Origin: Pseudomonas putida
GTDB taxonomy: Bacteria > Pseudomonadota > Gammaproteobacteria > Pseudomonadales > Pseudomonadaceae
Length of the DNA stretch: 64,000 bases
Assembly: GCF_002025705.1 (NCBI RefSeq)
Contig: NZ_CP018846.1
Coordinates: 5,199,501 to 5,263,500, forward strand
Direction: 5' to 3'
Each line of letters starts with the position of its first letter. The stretch's first letter is position 1. Below the pieces are notes generated by a model. The model was not told where the DNA came from and did no database searches. It saw only the letters and a list, made by a program, of their open reading frames with translations. A program made the position numbers and the translations under genes. Positions 8,384 to 17,169 of this stretch are shown here, piece by piece.

Positions 8384-10974
8384 GACTTGCTCTTGCTCTT
8401 GCGTGGCGCACCGGATTTCGGCGGGCCTTTACGATGCTTGGTCGGCTTGCCCGAAGGCTTGCCACCCTTCTCTGCCTTGCTGCCTGCGCTGCTGCGGGCG
8501 TCAGTCATCAACGCCTTTTTCATCTCACGGCTTTTGCGCACTTCAGCGTTGCGTTGCACGGCATCTTTGGGGAAGTACGCCTCGGAGGCCTCGCCCTTGC
8601 GGCTGCGCGGCTTAGGCGTGGCTTTCGCTTCCATGGCTGGCTGCGGCTCGGCCTTGTCGGCCTTGCCAGCGGCTGGAGCCGGGGTTGCGCTTGCACCGCG
8701 CTGCTTGCGACCAATCGGGCCGCTGAGGGTCGCCTCGGCGACTTCGAAGTCGATCTTGCGTTCGTCGAGGTCGACGCGCATGACCTTCACTTCGATGGTG
8801 TCGCCCAGGCGGAAGCTGCGCCCGGTACGCTCACCCGACAGGCGGTGGTGCACCGGGTCGAAGTGGTAGTAGTCACCCGGTAGCGCACTGACGTGCACCA
8901 GGCCTTCGACGTAGATGTCGGTCAGCTCGACGAACAGGCCGAAACCGGTGACCGCGGTGATCACACCCGGGAAGGTCTCGCCGACGCGGTCCTTCATGAA
9001 CTCGCACTTGAGCCAGTTGACCACATCACGCGTGGCTTCATCGGCACGGCGCTCGGTCATCGAGCACTGCTCGCCCAACTGCTCGAGGGCATTCACATCG
9101 TACGGGTAGATACGCGCCTTGGGGATGCTCATGGCGCCAGCACGCTTGACGTGCGGGGTATCGACCTTGGAACGGATGACGCTGCGGATGGCGCGGTGCA
9201 CCAGCAGGTCCGGGTAACGACGGATCGGCGAGGTGAAGTGAGTATACGCTTCGTAGTTCAGACCGAAGTGGCCATTGTTGTCGGTGCTGTACACCGCCTG
9301 GCTCAACGAACGCAGCATCACGGTCTGGATCAGGTGGAAGTCCGGGCGGCCGGAGATGCTCGCCAGCAGCGCCTGGTAATCCTTCGGCGAAGGATCCTTG
9401 CCTTTGTGCAGCGACAGGCCCAGCTCGCCGAGGAAGGCGCGCAGTTTTTCCAGACGCTCTGGCGGCGGACCATCGTGCACGCGGTACAGCGCCGGCACTT
9501 CGTGCTTCTGCAGGAACGCTGCAGTGGCGACGTTGGCCGCCAGCATGCACTCTTCGATCAGCTTGTGGGCATCGTTGCGCACGGTCGGGCGGATTTCCGC
9601 GATCTTGCGGTCCTCACCGAAGATGATGCGGGTTTCCTGGGTCTCGAAGTCGATGGCGCCCCGGGTATGGCGGGCATCCACCAGCACCTTGTACAGGTTG
9701 TACAGGTTCTTCAGGTCTGGCAGGACCTCCTTGTACTCCTCGCGCAGCGCCTTGCCCTCACGGGTGCGGGCATGTTCGAGCATGCTGCTGACCTTGTTGT
9801 AGGTCAGACGGGCGTGGGAGTGGATAACGCCTTCATAGAACTGATAGTCGACCATCTGGCCGGCTTTGTTCATGGTCATTTCGCAGACCATGGCCAGGCG
9901 ATCGACGTGCGGGTTCAGCGAGCACAGGCCGTTGGACAGCTCCTCGGGAAGCATCGGCACCACGCGCTCGGGGAAGTACACCGAGTTGCCGCGCTGCTGG
10001 GCTTCGTTGTCCAGGGCCGAACCCAGGCGCACGTAGCTGGATACGTCGGCGATTGCCACGTACAGGCGCCAGCCACCGGAGAACATGCGCAATTTGCCCA
10101 GCGGTTCGCAGTAGACGGCGTCATCGAAGTCGCGGGCGTCCTCGCCGTCGATGGTGACGAACGGCAGGTGGCGCAGGTCGATGCGCTTCTCTTTGTCCTT
10201 CTCTTCGACTTCGGAGCGGAACTTGCGCGCTTCCTTGACCACATCGTTGGGCCAGACATGTGGAATGTCGTAGCTGCGCAGGGCAACGTCGATTTCCATG
10301 CCGGGCGCCATGTAGTTGCCAATCACCTCGACCACATCGCCCTGCGGCTGGAAGCGTGGCGTGGGCCAGTGGGTGATCTTGATTTCGACGAACTGGCCGA
10401 TCTTGGCGCCACCGTTACGCCCGGCGGTGACCAGCACTTCCTGCTGGATCTTCGGGTTGTCCGGGGTCACGTAGCCAATGCCGCCTTCTTCGAAGTAGCG
10501 GCCAACCACGCTTTCATGGGCGCGGGAGATAACTTCAACCAGCACGCCCTCGCGGCGGCCACGGCGGTCGACGCCCGAAACGCGGGCCAGGCCGCGGTCG
10601 CCGTCGAACACCAGGCGCATCTGCGCCGGGCTGAGGAACAGGTCTTCGCTGCCGTCATCCGGGATAAGGAAGCCAAAGCCGTCACGGTGACCGGAAACGC
10701 GGCCACAGATCAGGTCCAGCTTGTCTACCGGGGCATAAGTGCCGCGCCGGGTATAGATAAGCTGGCCGTCACGCTCCATGGCACGCAGGCGGCGGCGCAG
10801 GGCTTCGATCTGGTCTTCTTCGTGAAGACCGAACTCTGCCGCCAGCTCCTCGCGCGCGGCCGGCTCACCACGGTCGGCGAGGCGCTGCAGGATCAGCTCA
10901 CGGCTGGGAATGGGGTTGTCGTATTTTTCCGCTTCGCGAGCGGCCTCGGGATCGAGGGATTGCCAATCGGCCAT
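8380..10974 (-). CDS. rnr: Ribonuclease R
   Basis: 864-residue 3'-5' exoribonuclease of the RNB family that degrades structured RNA. Order: N-terminal helix-turn-helix region (LHEEDQIEALRRRLRAMERDG), cold-shock domains, RNB catalytic domain with TIDGEDARDFDDAVYCEP (metal-binding aspartates), then the S1 domain (FPGVITAVTGFGLFVELTDIYVEGLVH) and a long basic Lys/Ala/Pro tail (about residues 725-864) rich in KSKS and KHRKGPP. It is the first gene of rnr-rlmB. The start MADWQSLDPEA fits the family. Confidence 0.97.
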   Translation of the reverse strand: MADWQSLDPEAAREAEKYDNPIPSRELILQRLADRGEPAAREELAAEFGLHEEDQIEALRRRLRAMERDGQLIYTRRGTYAPVDKLDLICGRVSGHRDGFGFLIPDDGSEDLFLSPAQMRLVFDGDRGLARVSGVDRRGRREGVLVEVISRAHESVVGRYFEEGGIGYVTPDNPKIQQEVLVTAGRNGGAKIGQFVEIKITHWPTPRFQPQGDVVEVIGNYMAPGMEIDVALRSYDIPHVWPNDVVKEARKFRSEVEEKDKEKRIDLRHLPFVTIDGEDARDFDDAVYCEPLGKLRMFSGGWRLYVAIADVSSYVRLGSALDNEAQQRGNSVYFPERVVPMLPEELSNGLCSLNPHVDRLAMVCEMTMNKAGQMVDYQFYEGVIHSHARLTYNKVSSMLEHARTREGKALREEYKEVLPDLKNLYNLYKVLVDARHTRGAIDFETQETRIIFGEDRKIAEIRPTVRNDAHKLIEECMLAANVATAAFLQKHEVPALYRVHDGPPPERLEKLRAFLGELGLSLHKGKDPSPKDYQALLASISGRPDFHLIQTVMLRSLSQAVYSTDNNGHFGLNYEAYTHFTSPIRRYPDLLVHRAIRSVIRSKVDTPHVKRAGAMSIPKARIYPYDVNALEQLGEQCSMTERRADEATRDVVNWLKCEFMKDRVGETFPGVITAVTGFGLFVELTDIYVEGLVHVSALPGDYYHFDPVHHRLSGERTGRSFRLGDTIEVKVMRVDLDERKIDFEVAEATLSGPIGRKQRGASATPAPAAGKADKAEPQPAMEAKATPKPRSRKGEASEAYFPKDAVQRNAEVRKSREMKKALMTDARSSAGSKAEKGGKPSGKPTKHRKGPPKSGAPRKSKSKS

Positions 10975-11137
10975 CAGAAGGGGTTCACCTTGGGGTATAT
11001 AGATAGGAATTCTGGCATGTGTGTATTGAAACCGGAAATGTCAGCCTTGGACAGCCCCCGCTGCTGTGTATAGAGAGGGGGAATAGGCCTTCGGAATCAA
11101 CAAGTTGAATTTTTTGAAATTTTTTTTGCCTGGGGGG

Positions 11138-11166
11138 TTTACAGCCCCACGGACCGTCCGTATAGT
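11138..11166 (+). promoter_or_regulatory. Sigma-70 promoter of the tRNA-Leu pair
   Basis: TTTACA (11138-11143), a 17-base spacer and TATAGT (11161-11166), followed by a GC-rich discriminator (GCGC). This is near consensus and has the discriminator type of stringently controlled stable RNA promoters. It lies about 80 bases ahead of the first tRNA. Confidence 0.8.
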
Positions 11167-11246
11167 GCGCACCACAACGACGGACAAGCCCGAAGTTGTA
11201 GTAGAGATGAACGGCGCTGTAAAGCATCTTTTAATCTCGAATGTGT

Positions 11247-11333
11247 GCCCAGGTGGCGGAATTGGTAGACGCGCTGGTTTCAGGTATCAGTGACCGCAAG
11301 GTCGTGGAAGTTCGAGTCTTCTCCTGGGCACCA
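11247..11333 (+). tRNA. tRNA-Leu (CAG)
   Basis: 87 bases including an encoded CCA. The acceptor stem GCCCAGG/CCTGGGC is perfect. The anticodon stem CTGGT/ATCAG encloses TTCAGGT, so the anticodon is CAG. The long variable arm (TGACC-GCAA-GGTCG) marks a class II tRNA, and the T-loop TTCGAGT is normal. Confidence 0.97.
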
Positions 11334-11343
11334 AATATTTTCA

Positions 11344-11371
11344 AGTAACAGATGACCAAGGATCTGTTACT
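11344..11371 (+). promoter_or_regulatory. Hairpin in the spacer between the tRNA genes
   Basis: AGTAACAGAT and ATCTGTTACT form a perfect ten-pair stem with an eight-base loop. No T-run follows, so it is not a terminator. It may mark a processing site separating the two tRNAs in one precursor. Confidence 0.5.
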
Positions 11372-11421
11372 ACTGTGTGAAAGCGAACGATAGTCGCCTT
11401 CTCCAGATGATGTAAAGCTTT

Positions 11422-11508
11422 GCCCAGGTGGCGGAATTGGTAGACGCGCTGGTTTCAGGTATCAGTGACTTAACGGTCGTGGAAGTTCGAGTCTTCTCCT
11501 GGGCACCA
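11422..11508 (+). tRNA. tRNA-Leu (CAG), second copy
   Basis: Same length and anticodon (CAG) as the first copy and nearly identical. Differences are confined to the variable-arm loop (TGAC-TTAAC-GGTCG here). CCA is encoded. It lies 88 bases downstream of the first and is followed at once by a terminator. Confidence 0.97.
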
Positions 11509-11512
11509 TACA

Positions 11513-11542
11513 AAAACCCACTAGCTTGCTAGTGGGTTTTTT
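11513..11542 (+). terminator. Rho-independent terminator of the tRNA operon
   Basis: AAAACCCACTAG / CTTG / CTAGTGGGTTTT, a perfect stem ending in a T-run, starting five bases after the CCA end of the second tRNA. The remaining gap to 11765 is non-coding. It holds a nested imperfect hairpin at 11642-11676 and presumably the promoter of the ABC genes; I saw no convincing Fur box. Confidence 0.93.
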
Positions 11543-11765
11543 CTTGCCTGCGATTTTTATATCCCCTCCCCCAATTGCCACCACAACCCCTGCGGAAGTG
11601 GCGGTTCGGCGCCCCGACTTGCCCGCAAAGAGGCCAGCACTGCAGACAAACCTTTACAGGTTAAACCTTGGTCTGCCCATGAATTTCTCGTCACTCGGCC
11701 ACTTGAGAAACGATTTCGTTTACCATTGTTTCCGAATATGTAGCCGTAAGCGAGGAAGTACCCGC

Positions 11766-12779
11766 ATGACGATCCGCCCGCAACCGCTGATGCGTACCCT
11801 GGCTGCCGCAGTTCTGAGCCTGGTGATCGGCGCTCCGGCCGCCCTGGCAGATGAACCGGTCACCCTGACCATGTACAACGGCCAGCACAAGGAAATCGGC
11901 GAAGCCATCGCCAAGGCCTACGAGGCCAAGACCGGCATCCACATCAATATCCGCAAGGGCAGCAGCAACCAGCTGGCCAGCCAGATCATCGAGGAAGGCG
12001 ACCGCTCGCCGGCCGACATCATCTATACCGAAGAGTCGCCGCCTCTGAACAACCTGGGCGAGCTGGGCCTGCTGGCCAAGATCGATGACGCCACTGCGAA
12101 CATGATGCCCAAGGAGTACGTAGGCGCCAACGGCACCTGGATGGGCATCACCGCCCGCACCCGCATCGTGGTGTTCAACCCGAAGAAGGTCGATGAGAAA
12201 GACCTGCCGACCACCGTCATGGACTTCGCCAACCCGGAGTGGGAAGGCCGCGTAGGCTATGTACCGACCAGCGGCGCCTTCCAGGAGCAGGCTGTGGCCA
12301 TCCTGAAGATGCACGGGCGTGAGGCCACCGAAGAATGGCTGACCGGCCTGAAAGCATTCGGCAAGGCTTACACCAATAACATGGTCGCCCTCAAGGCCGT
12401 GGAAAAAGGCGAAGTCGCCGCGGTACTGGTGAACAACTACTACTGGTATGCGCTTGAACGTGAGCGCGGCAAGCTGGACACCAAGCTCTACTACCTGGCC
12501 GATGGCGATGCCGGCAACCTGGTTACCATTTCCGGCGCCGCCGTGGTCAAGGCCAGCAAGCACCCGAAAGAAGCCCAGGCCCTGCTCAACTGGATGGCCA
12601 GCGAAGAAGGCCAGCGCGTGATCACCCAGACCACCGCCGAGTACCCGCTGCACAAGGGCATGGTCTCTGACCGCGGCCTGAAGCCATTCGAAGACCTGCG
12701 CCCGCCGAAGATCTCGCCAGCCGACCTGGGCAATGCCGAGGAAGCGATCGAGCTTGAACGCGAGGTCGGCCTGCTCTGA
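11766..12779 (+). CDS. Iron(III)-type ABC transporter substrate-binding protein (FbpA-like)
   Basis: 337-residue periplasmic binding protein of the Fbp/SfuA (FutA) class. The signal peptide runs from MTIRPQPLMRTLAAAVL to ALA (about 30 residues), then EPVTLTMYNGQHKEI. The NNYYWY segment carries the paired tyrosines used as iron ligands in FbpA relatives, supporting ferric iron as ligand. The start at 11766 (AGGAAG upstream) gives a proper signal peptide; the frame open to 11526 does not. The stop overlaps the permease start (TGATG). No ATPase gene is nearby. Confidence 0.9.
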   Translation: MTIRPQPLMRTLAAAVLSLVIGAPAALADEPVTLTMYNGQHKEIGEAIAKAYEAKTGIHINIRKGSSNQLASQIIEEGDRSPADIIYTEESPPLNNLGELGLLAKIDDATANMMPKEYVGANGTWMGITARTRIVVFNPKKVDEKDLPTTVMDFANPEWEGRVGYVPTSGAFQEQAVAILKMHGREATEEWLTGLKAFGKAYTNNMVALKAVEKGEVAAVLVNNYYWYALERERGKLDTKLYYLADGDAGNLVTISGAAVVKASKHPKEAQALLNWMASEEGQRVITQTTAEYPLHKGMVSDRGLKPFEDLRPPKISPADLGNAEEAIELEREVGLL

Positions 12780-14344
12780 TGACTGCCGCCCTGTCCGAGC
12801 CGGTGCCGGTACGTTTCGTGCCGCGCCGCAAGCGCCCCTCGATCTGGGTGGTGCTGCCTGTGCTGTTCCTGGTGGCGATGAGCTTGCTGCCGCTGCTGTA
12901 CGTCGCCATGAAAGCCTGGGAAGCCGGCTGGCGGGAAGCCCTGCACCTGCTCTGGCGCCCGTTCGTCTGGGGCCTGATGCGCAACACCCTGATGCTGATG
13001 GCCGGGGTGACGCTGGCGTGCATGGTGGTCGGCCTGGCCCTGGCCTGGTTGCTCGAGCGCAGCAACCTGCCCGGCCGCCGGCTGTGGGGCGTGGTGCTGT
13101 GCCTGCCGTTCGCCGTGCCGTCGTTCGTCAGCAGCTTCACCTGGGTGTCGCTGAGCTCGGACTTTGAAGGCTTGGGCGGGGCGATCCTGGTCATGGCACT
13201 GTCCAAATACCCACTGGTGTTCCTGCCGGTGGCAGCGACCCTGCGCAACCTGGACACTTCGCTTGAAGAGTCGGCGCGCACTTTGGGTTACAGCCGTTGG
13301 GGCGTGTTCCGCAAGATCACCCTGCCGCTGCTATGGCCGTCGATGCTTGGCGGCGCGCTGCTGATCGCCCTGCACATGCTGGTCGAGTTCGGCGCACTGT
13401 CGATCCTCGGCCTGCAGACCTTTACCACGGCGATCTACCAGCAGTTCGAGCTGGAGTTCAGCAACGCCAACGCTGCGATGCTCTCGGCCGTGCTCTTGGC
13501 ACTTTGCCTGCTGATGCTGTGGCTGGAACTGCGCGTGCGCGGCAAGGCCCGCCATGTGCGTATCGGCCAGGGCGTGGCGCGTCGCGGGCAACCGGTGCGG
13601 CTGCGTGGCTGGATGCCGTTGGCGCAACTGTTCTGCCTGGGCCTGGCGATTCTCGGCAGCGGTATTCCGCTGGCCATGCTGGGTTACTGGCTGAGTGTGG
13701 GGTCGTCGGCAGCCTTCCCGGTGGCGGCGATAAGCAAGGCGCTGCTCACCTCGCTGTCGGTGTCGCTGGGCGGTGCAGGCTTCTGCGTGCTGCTGGCGCT
13801 ACCGGTCAGCTTCCTGGTGGTGCGCTACAAGGGGCGCCTGGCATTGTGGGCCGAGCGCCTGCCGTACCTGCTGCACGCCCTGCCCGGCCTGGTGATCGCC
13901 CTGTCGCTGGTGGTGTTCTCGCTGCACTACGTGCCGGCGCTGTACCAGACCACCGCGCTGCTGCTGCTGGCTTATGCGCTGTTGTTCCTGCCACTGGCCC
14001 AGGCGCCGGTACGCACCGCGCTGAACAAGGCTTCACCGACCCTCGAAGAAGCGGCCCGCACCCTGGGTGCCAGCAGCTTCGCGGCGTTCTGCCGGGTGAC
14101 CCTGCCGATCATCTTCCCGGCCATGGCGGCGGCATTTGCTCTGGTGTTCCTCGATGCCATGAAGGAGCTTACAGCTACCCTGCTGCTCAGCCCGACTGGC
14201 ATGACCACCTTGGCTACAGAGGTCTGGGCGCATACCGCTAACGTCGAGTTCGCCGCAGCGGCACCTTATGCAGCGTTGTTGATCGTGGTGTCGGGGTTGC
14301 CGGTCTACCTGCTGACCACACGGATGTATCTCAACAAGGCGTGA
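12779..14344 (+). CDS. Iron(III)-type ABC transporter permease (FbpB-like, fused dimer)
   Basis: 521-residue inner-membrane permease made of two fused halves with about 12 membrane spans in total. Each half has an EAA loop that docks the ATPase: ESARTLGYSRWGVFRKITLP (first half) and EEAARTLGASSFAAFCRVTLP (second half). This is the usual FbpB architecture. It is coupled to the binding-protein gene by a one-base overlap. The expected ATPase (FbpC) is missing here; downstream is a convergent DUF2867 gene. The system must borrow an ATPase encoded elsewhere. Confidence 0.92.
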   Translation: MTAALSEPVPVRFVPRRKRPSIWVVLPVLFLVAMSLLPLLYVAMKAWEAGWREALHLLWRPFVWGLMRNTLMLMAGVTLACMVVGLALAWLLERSNLPGRRLWGVVLCLPFAVPSFVSSFTWVSLSSDFEGLGGAILVMALSKYPLVFLPVAATLRNLDTSLEESARTLGYSRWGVFRKITLPLLWPSMLGGALLIALHMLVEFGALSILGLQTFTTAIYQQFELEFSNANAAMLSAVLLALCLLMLWLELRVRGKARHVRIGQGVARRGQPVRLRGWMPLAQLFCLGLAILGSGIPLAMLGYWLSVGSSAAFPVAAISKALLTSLSVSLGGAGFCVLLALPVSFLVVRYKGRLALWAERLPYLLHALPGLVIALSLVVFSLHYVPALYQTTALLLLAYALLFLPLAQAPVRTALNKASPTLEEAARTLGASSFAAFCRVTLPIIFPAMAAAFALVFLDAMKELTATLLLSPTGMTTLATEVWAHTANVEFAAAAPYAALLIVVSGLPVYLLTTRMYLNKA

Positions 14345-14353
14345 AAACGAAGC

Positions 14354-14836
14354 TCAGGCTGCCTCGCGGCCTGGGCTACTTCCTTTGATATTGCGCAGCA
14401 TGCGCTTCACGATCGCCCCATGTGCTAACCCGACTGGCAGCATGTACAGGCGTCCAAAGGTATTGAAGCACTTTACCGACGTTGTCACGCTCAAGCGCTG
14501 CCCGTCCACGCCCATGCAGACCATCACCGCCAGGTGCGTATCGCGAGAAGTCAGGACCAGTTGCTGATCGCTGATGGCCTCGATGGTGAAGAAGTCCAGG
14601 CGCTCGCCGACAGCTGGTACACGCGCTGGATCGCAGGGAGAGAAGCCGTGGATATCGGCGACGTTGAAACGACGTGAGATGAAGTCGCGAAGGCGAAAGG
14701 CCTTGGCCAACCAGCCCGGGACATGCGAGGTCATGGCGCAGTAGGCTTGCAGGGCGGTCATCGGGGCAGTGAGCTGTACGCTGTCACTGTGTAGGAAATC
14801 GAGGTCAGCCTGGGCGGCGACCAGCTGGGCGGACAT
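14354..14836 (-). CDS. DUF2867 domain protein
   Basis: 160-residue soluble protein fitting DUF2867, a family of unknown function with a lipocalin/START-like appearance. Features are LQAYCAMTSHVPGWLAKAFRLRD and a C-terminal VKCFNTFGRLYMLPVGLAHG typical of the family. The start at 14836 has AGGGAG at good spacing; an in-frame TTG two codons earlier lies next to that site and is rejected. The gene is convergent with the ABC permease and ends only nine bases away. Nothing in the sequence tells its role. Confidence 0.75.
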   Translation of the reverse strand: MSAQLVAAQADLDFLHSDSVQLTAPMTALQAYCAMTSHVPGWLAKAFRLRDFISRRFNVADIHGFSPCDPARVPAVGERLDFFTIEAISDQQLVLTSRDTHLAVMVCMGVDGQRLSVTTSVKCFNTFGRLYMLPVGLAHGAIVKRMLRNIKGSSPGREAA

Positions 14837-14885
14837 GAGCAACTCCCTTTGTCATGTGTCGCCGACAGCATAGCAACATGACTCG

Positions 14886-15032
14886 CTATAGGAGCGGCCT
14901 TGCAGGGGCGCCGGACCGGTCGGAAAGGGCCGCAGGGCGGCCCCGGCAATTTCAGCTTCGACACAGAGATCCTGGGGCTGCTTCGCAGCCCTTTTCGACC
15001 GGTCCGGCGCCCCGGCAAGGCCGCTCCCACAA
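14886..15032. repeat. Inverted REP pair (BIME 4), variant arms
   Basis: Left arm CTATAGGAGCGGCCTTGCAGGGGCGCCGGACCGGTCG (14886-14922) is inverted against CGACCGGTCCGGCGCCCCGGCAAGGCCGCTCCCAC (14996-15030). The arms carry a CGACCGGTCCGGCGCC block not seen in the other BIMEs of this window, so this is a third REP subtype. The centre contains further GC hairpins. Confidence 0.88.
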
Positions 15033-15047
15033 GAAACCGTGCAGGTT

Positions 15048-16982
15048 TCAAGCCCTGAACTGACCCAGACTGGCGCGTAATTGGGCCGCCAAGTCATCCA
15101 GCACCTTGCTGCTGGCCGTAGTCTGCATTACCACCTCAGCCGAACGCTCGGCCTGGGCATGGATGTTTTCCACTCGCCCACGCACTGCCTGAGCGCCGTG
15201 GGCTTGCTGCTCGGCTGCACGGGTGGCCAGGCCGATAGCCGCATGCACCTGCTCCACTGCGGCCTGCACCGACTGCTGGCGACGCTCGTTGTCACGCAGC
15301 ACCAGCAGCCCTTCGCTGGCCTTGAGCCCGGCCTGGCCGATGGTCGCAACCGCTTCCTTGGCGCCTTTCTGCAGGGCGGCAATGTGCGCCTGAATATCGC
15401 CGGTAGAGCTTTGGGTCTTGCTCGCCAGCGCCCGCACTTCATCGGCCACTACAGCAAACCCGCGCCCAGTCTCGCCAGCGCGCGCGGCCTCGATTGCAGC
15501 GTTGAGGGCCAGCAGGTTGGTTTGCTCGGCAATCCCATGGATGACGGTCAGTACCACTTCGATCTGCTCGCTCTGCTTGGCCAGGCGCTCGATCACCTGC
15601 GAGCCCGTTTCGACCTGCCCGGCAAGGTTCTCGATCAGGCTTGCCAGTTGCGTCGAGGAACGGCTGTTCTCATCAGTCGCCTGGCGAATGTCCACCACCT
15701 GCTGCAATGCCGCCTGCATGGCATGACTTTCGGCCTGGGCCTCGTCAGCCATGCTCGACAGGTCGCGCAGGCTGGCAGCCACTTCGTCACGCTGCATCGC
15801 CGCCGCAGCATCGGCCCCGGCGTTGCGCTGGGCCATTGCACCGATCTCGACTCCGGTACGCTGGGCCACCTCGCCCGCCTCGCGGACGATGGGCTGCAGC
15901 TTGTCGACGAAGCGGTTTACCGCTGAAGCCATGTCGCCGATCTCGTCGCGGCTGTCGAGGGTCACGCGCTTGGTCAGGTCGCCTTCGCCGGCAGCCAGGT
16001 CATTGAGTGCGGCGATCAGCAGGCGCAACTTGCTCAGCACCTTGCGACCTAGCACCAAGGCCACCACCAGAAGCACGCCCAGGCCCACCACCACCAGCCC
16101 CAGGCCAATGCGCCAGCGCAGCTCGGCAGCCGCATCACGCACGGTCTGCGCGGTGTTGGCCTGCATTGCAGTGGCGCTGGACTGTGCGGTTTCCAGGCGC
16201 TCACGTAGAGCCTTGCCACTGTCGGCAGCGGCAGCGCCCAGGCTATCGCCGACCAGTTGCTCACCGCTGGCGATCAGGGCATTGAAACGCTGGTCGAGCG
16301 CCTTGAGCTCCTGGTCAACGCCGGCGGTGGAAACACCCATCAGGACTTTGCCGATCTCGGCACCGTTGGGGTTGATCGAGGCTTCGACGAAATACACCGA
16401 CGGATCGCGGCGTGCAGCCTCGAGTACTTTGTCCAGTGCACGCTCGCCCTGGCCCTTCTCGATAAGCGCCTGGTTGATCGGGTTCTGCCGATTCAGGTAG
16501 CGGGTCAGGTGCTGGCCCTGGGCGTCGTCGTAGATCACGAAAAGCACGTTGGGGTTGCGCTGGGCGCGGCGGGCGAAGTCCGAGAGCATCGGCACGTCAT
16601 TATCCCAGATCGCCCGCGGGGCGACCGAGGCCAGCAGTTCGGCCATGTCGTTGGCCGAGTCCTTGAGGTTTTTCTCCAGAGTTGCGCGCAGTTGCTGCTG
16701 TTCGTCCTGCAGCCGCGTGGAAAGGCCTGCGCTCAGGCGCTGACGGGTGCTGCTGGAAAGGCTTTCGAGCCCACCGCGCACATCCTGCCCGGCCTGCTCC
16801 AGCTCGCCAGCGAGTTGGCGGCTGTCTTTGCCAAGGCGCTCGCCCAGGTCGGCCTCCAGGGCAGTCACGGTGCTGCGGGTCAGCGCAACGGCAACCAGCA
16901 CTTGCACCAAAAGGGCGATACCAAGGGCAACAAACACAGGCCGCAAGAGGCGGCTTCGTAACAGTGAAAGGATGGCAGACAC
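15048..16982 (-). CDS. Methyl-accepting chemotaxis protein
   Basis: 644-residue transmembrane chemoreceptor. Order: short cytoplasmic N-terminus, TM1 (about 14-34), periplasmic sensor region of about 255 residues with a Cache-like segment (VLFVIYDDAQGQHLTRYLN), TM2 (about 290-315), HAMP, and the cytoplasmic coiled coil. The hairpin tip matches consensus (IAEQTNLLALNAAIEAARAG, then GRGFAVVADEVRALA) and would bind CheA/CheW. There is no C-terminal CheR-binding pentapeptide (it ends LGQFRA). The ligand cannot be predicted. It is monocistronic. Confidence 0.95.
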   Translation of the reverse strand: MSAILSLLRSRLLRPVFVALGIALLVQVLVAVALTRSTVTALEADLGERLGKDSRQLAGELEQAGQDVRGGLESLSSSTRQRLSAGLSTRLQDEQQQLRATLEKNLKDSANDMAELLASVAPRAIWDNDVPMLSDFARRAQRNPNVLFVIYDDAQGQHLTRYLNRQNPINQALIEKGQGERALDKVLEAARRDPSVYFVEASINPNGAEIGKVLMGVSTAGVDQELKALDQRFNALIASGEQLVGDSLGAAAADSGKALRERLETAQSSATAMQANTAQTVRDAAAELRWRIGLGLVVVGLGVLLVVALVLGRKVLSKLRLLIAALNDLAAGEGDLTKRVTLDSRDEIGDMASAVNRFVDKLQPIVREAGEVAQRTGVEIGAMAQRNAGADAAAAMQRDEVAASLRDLSSMADEAQAESHAMQAALQQVVDIRQATDENSRSSTQLASLIENLAGQVETGSQVIERLAKQSEQIEVVLTVIHGIAEQTNLLALNAAIEAARAGETGRGFAVVADEVRALASKTQSSTGDIQAHIAALQKGAKEAVATIGQAGLKASEGLLVLRDNERRQQSVQAAVEQVHAAIGLATRAAEQQAHGAQAVRGRVENIHAQAERSAEVVMQTTASSKVLDDLAAQLRASLGQFRA

Positions 16983-17110
16983 GGTCTAACCCTCGTGTTT
17001 TCTGGCGCCACTATTTTGATGGCATCTACAGAAACTTCTTACAGCAAGGGTTGTGCCGTACACAGCAGGGAAATGTGCCAAGGTCTAGCAGGTCGCCAGC
17101 CCCACACCAC

Positions 17111-17148
17111 AAATGAAAACGCCGCGATCCTTTTCAGGACCGCGGCGT
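17111..17148 (-). terminator. Terminator of purA
   Basis: On the minus strand ACGCCGCGGTCC / TGAAAA / GGATCGCGGCGT (one G-T pair) is followed by TTTTCATTT. It lies about 20 bases after the purA stop. Confidence 0.85.
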
Positions 17149-17169
17149 CAGATCAGCCTGGAGGGCAGA

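Noticed and set aside
8893..11073. 726-codon plus-strand open frame opposite rnr
   Set aside because: Antisense shadow of RNase R with no domain or ribosome site.
11600..11765. Fur box ahead of the iron-type ABC genes
   Set aside because: ACGATTTCGTTTACCATTG has only a loose resemblance to the Fur consensus; not enough matches to call.
16983..17060. Sigma-28 promoter ahead of the chemoreceptor gene
   Set aside because: The best match GCCATCAA agrees with GCCGATAA at only five of eight positions and has no good -35.
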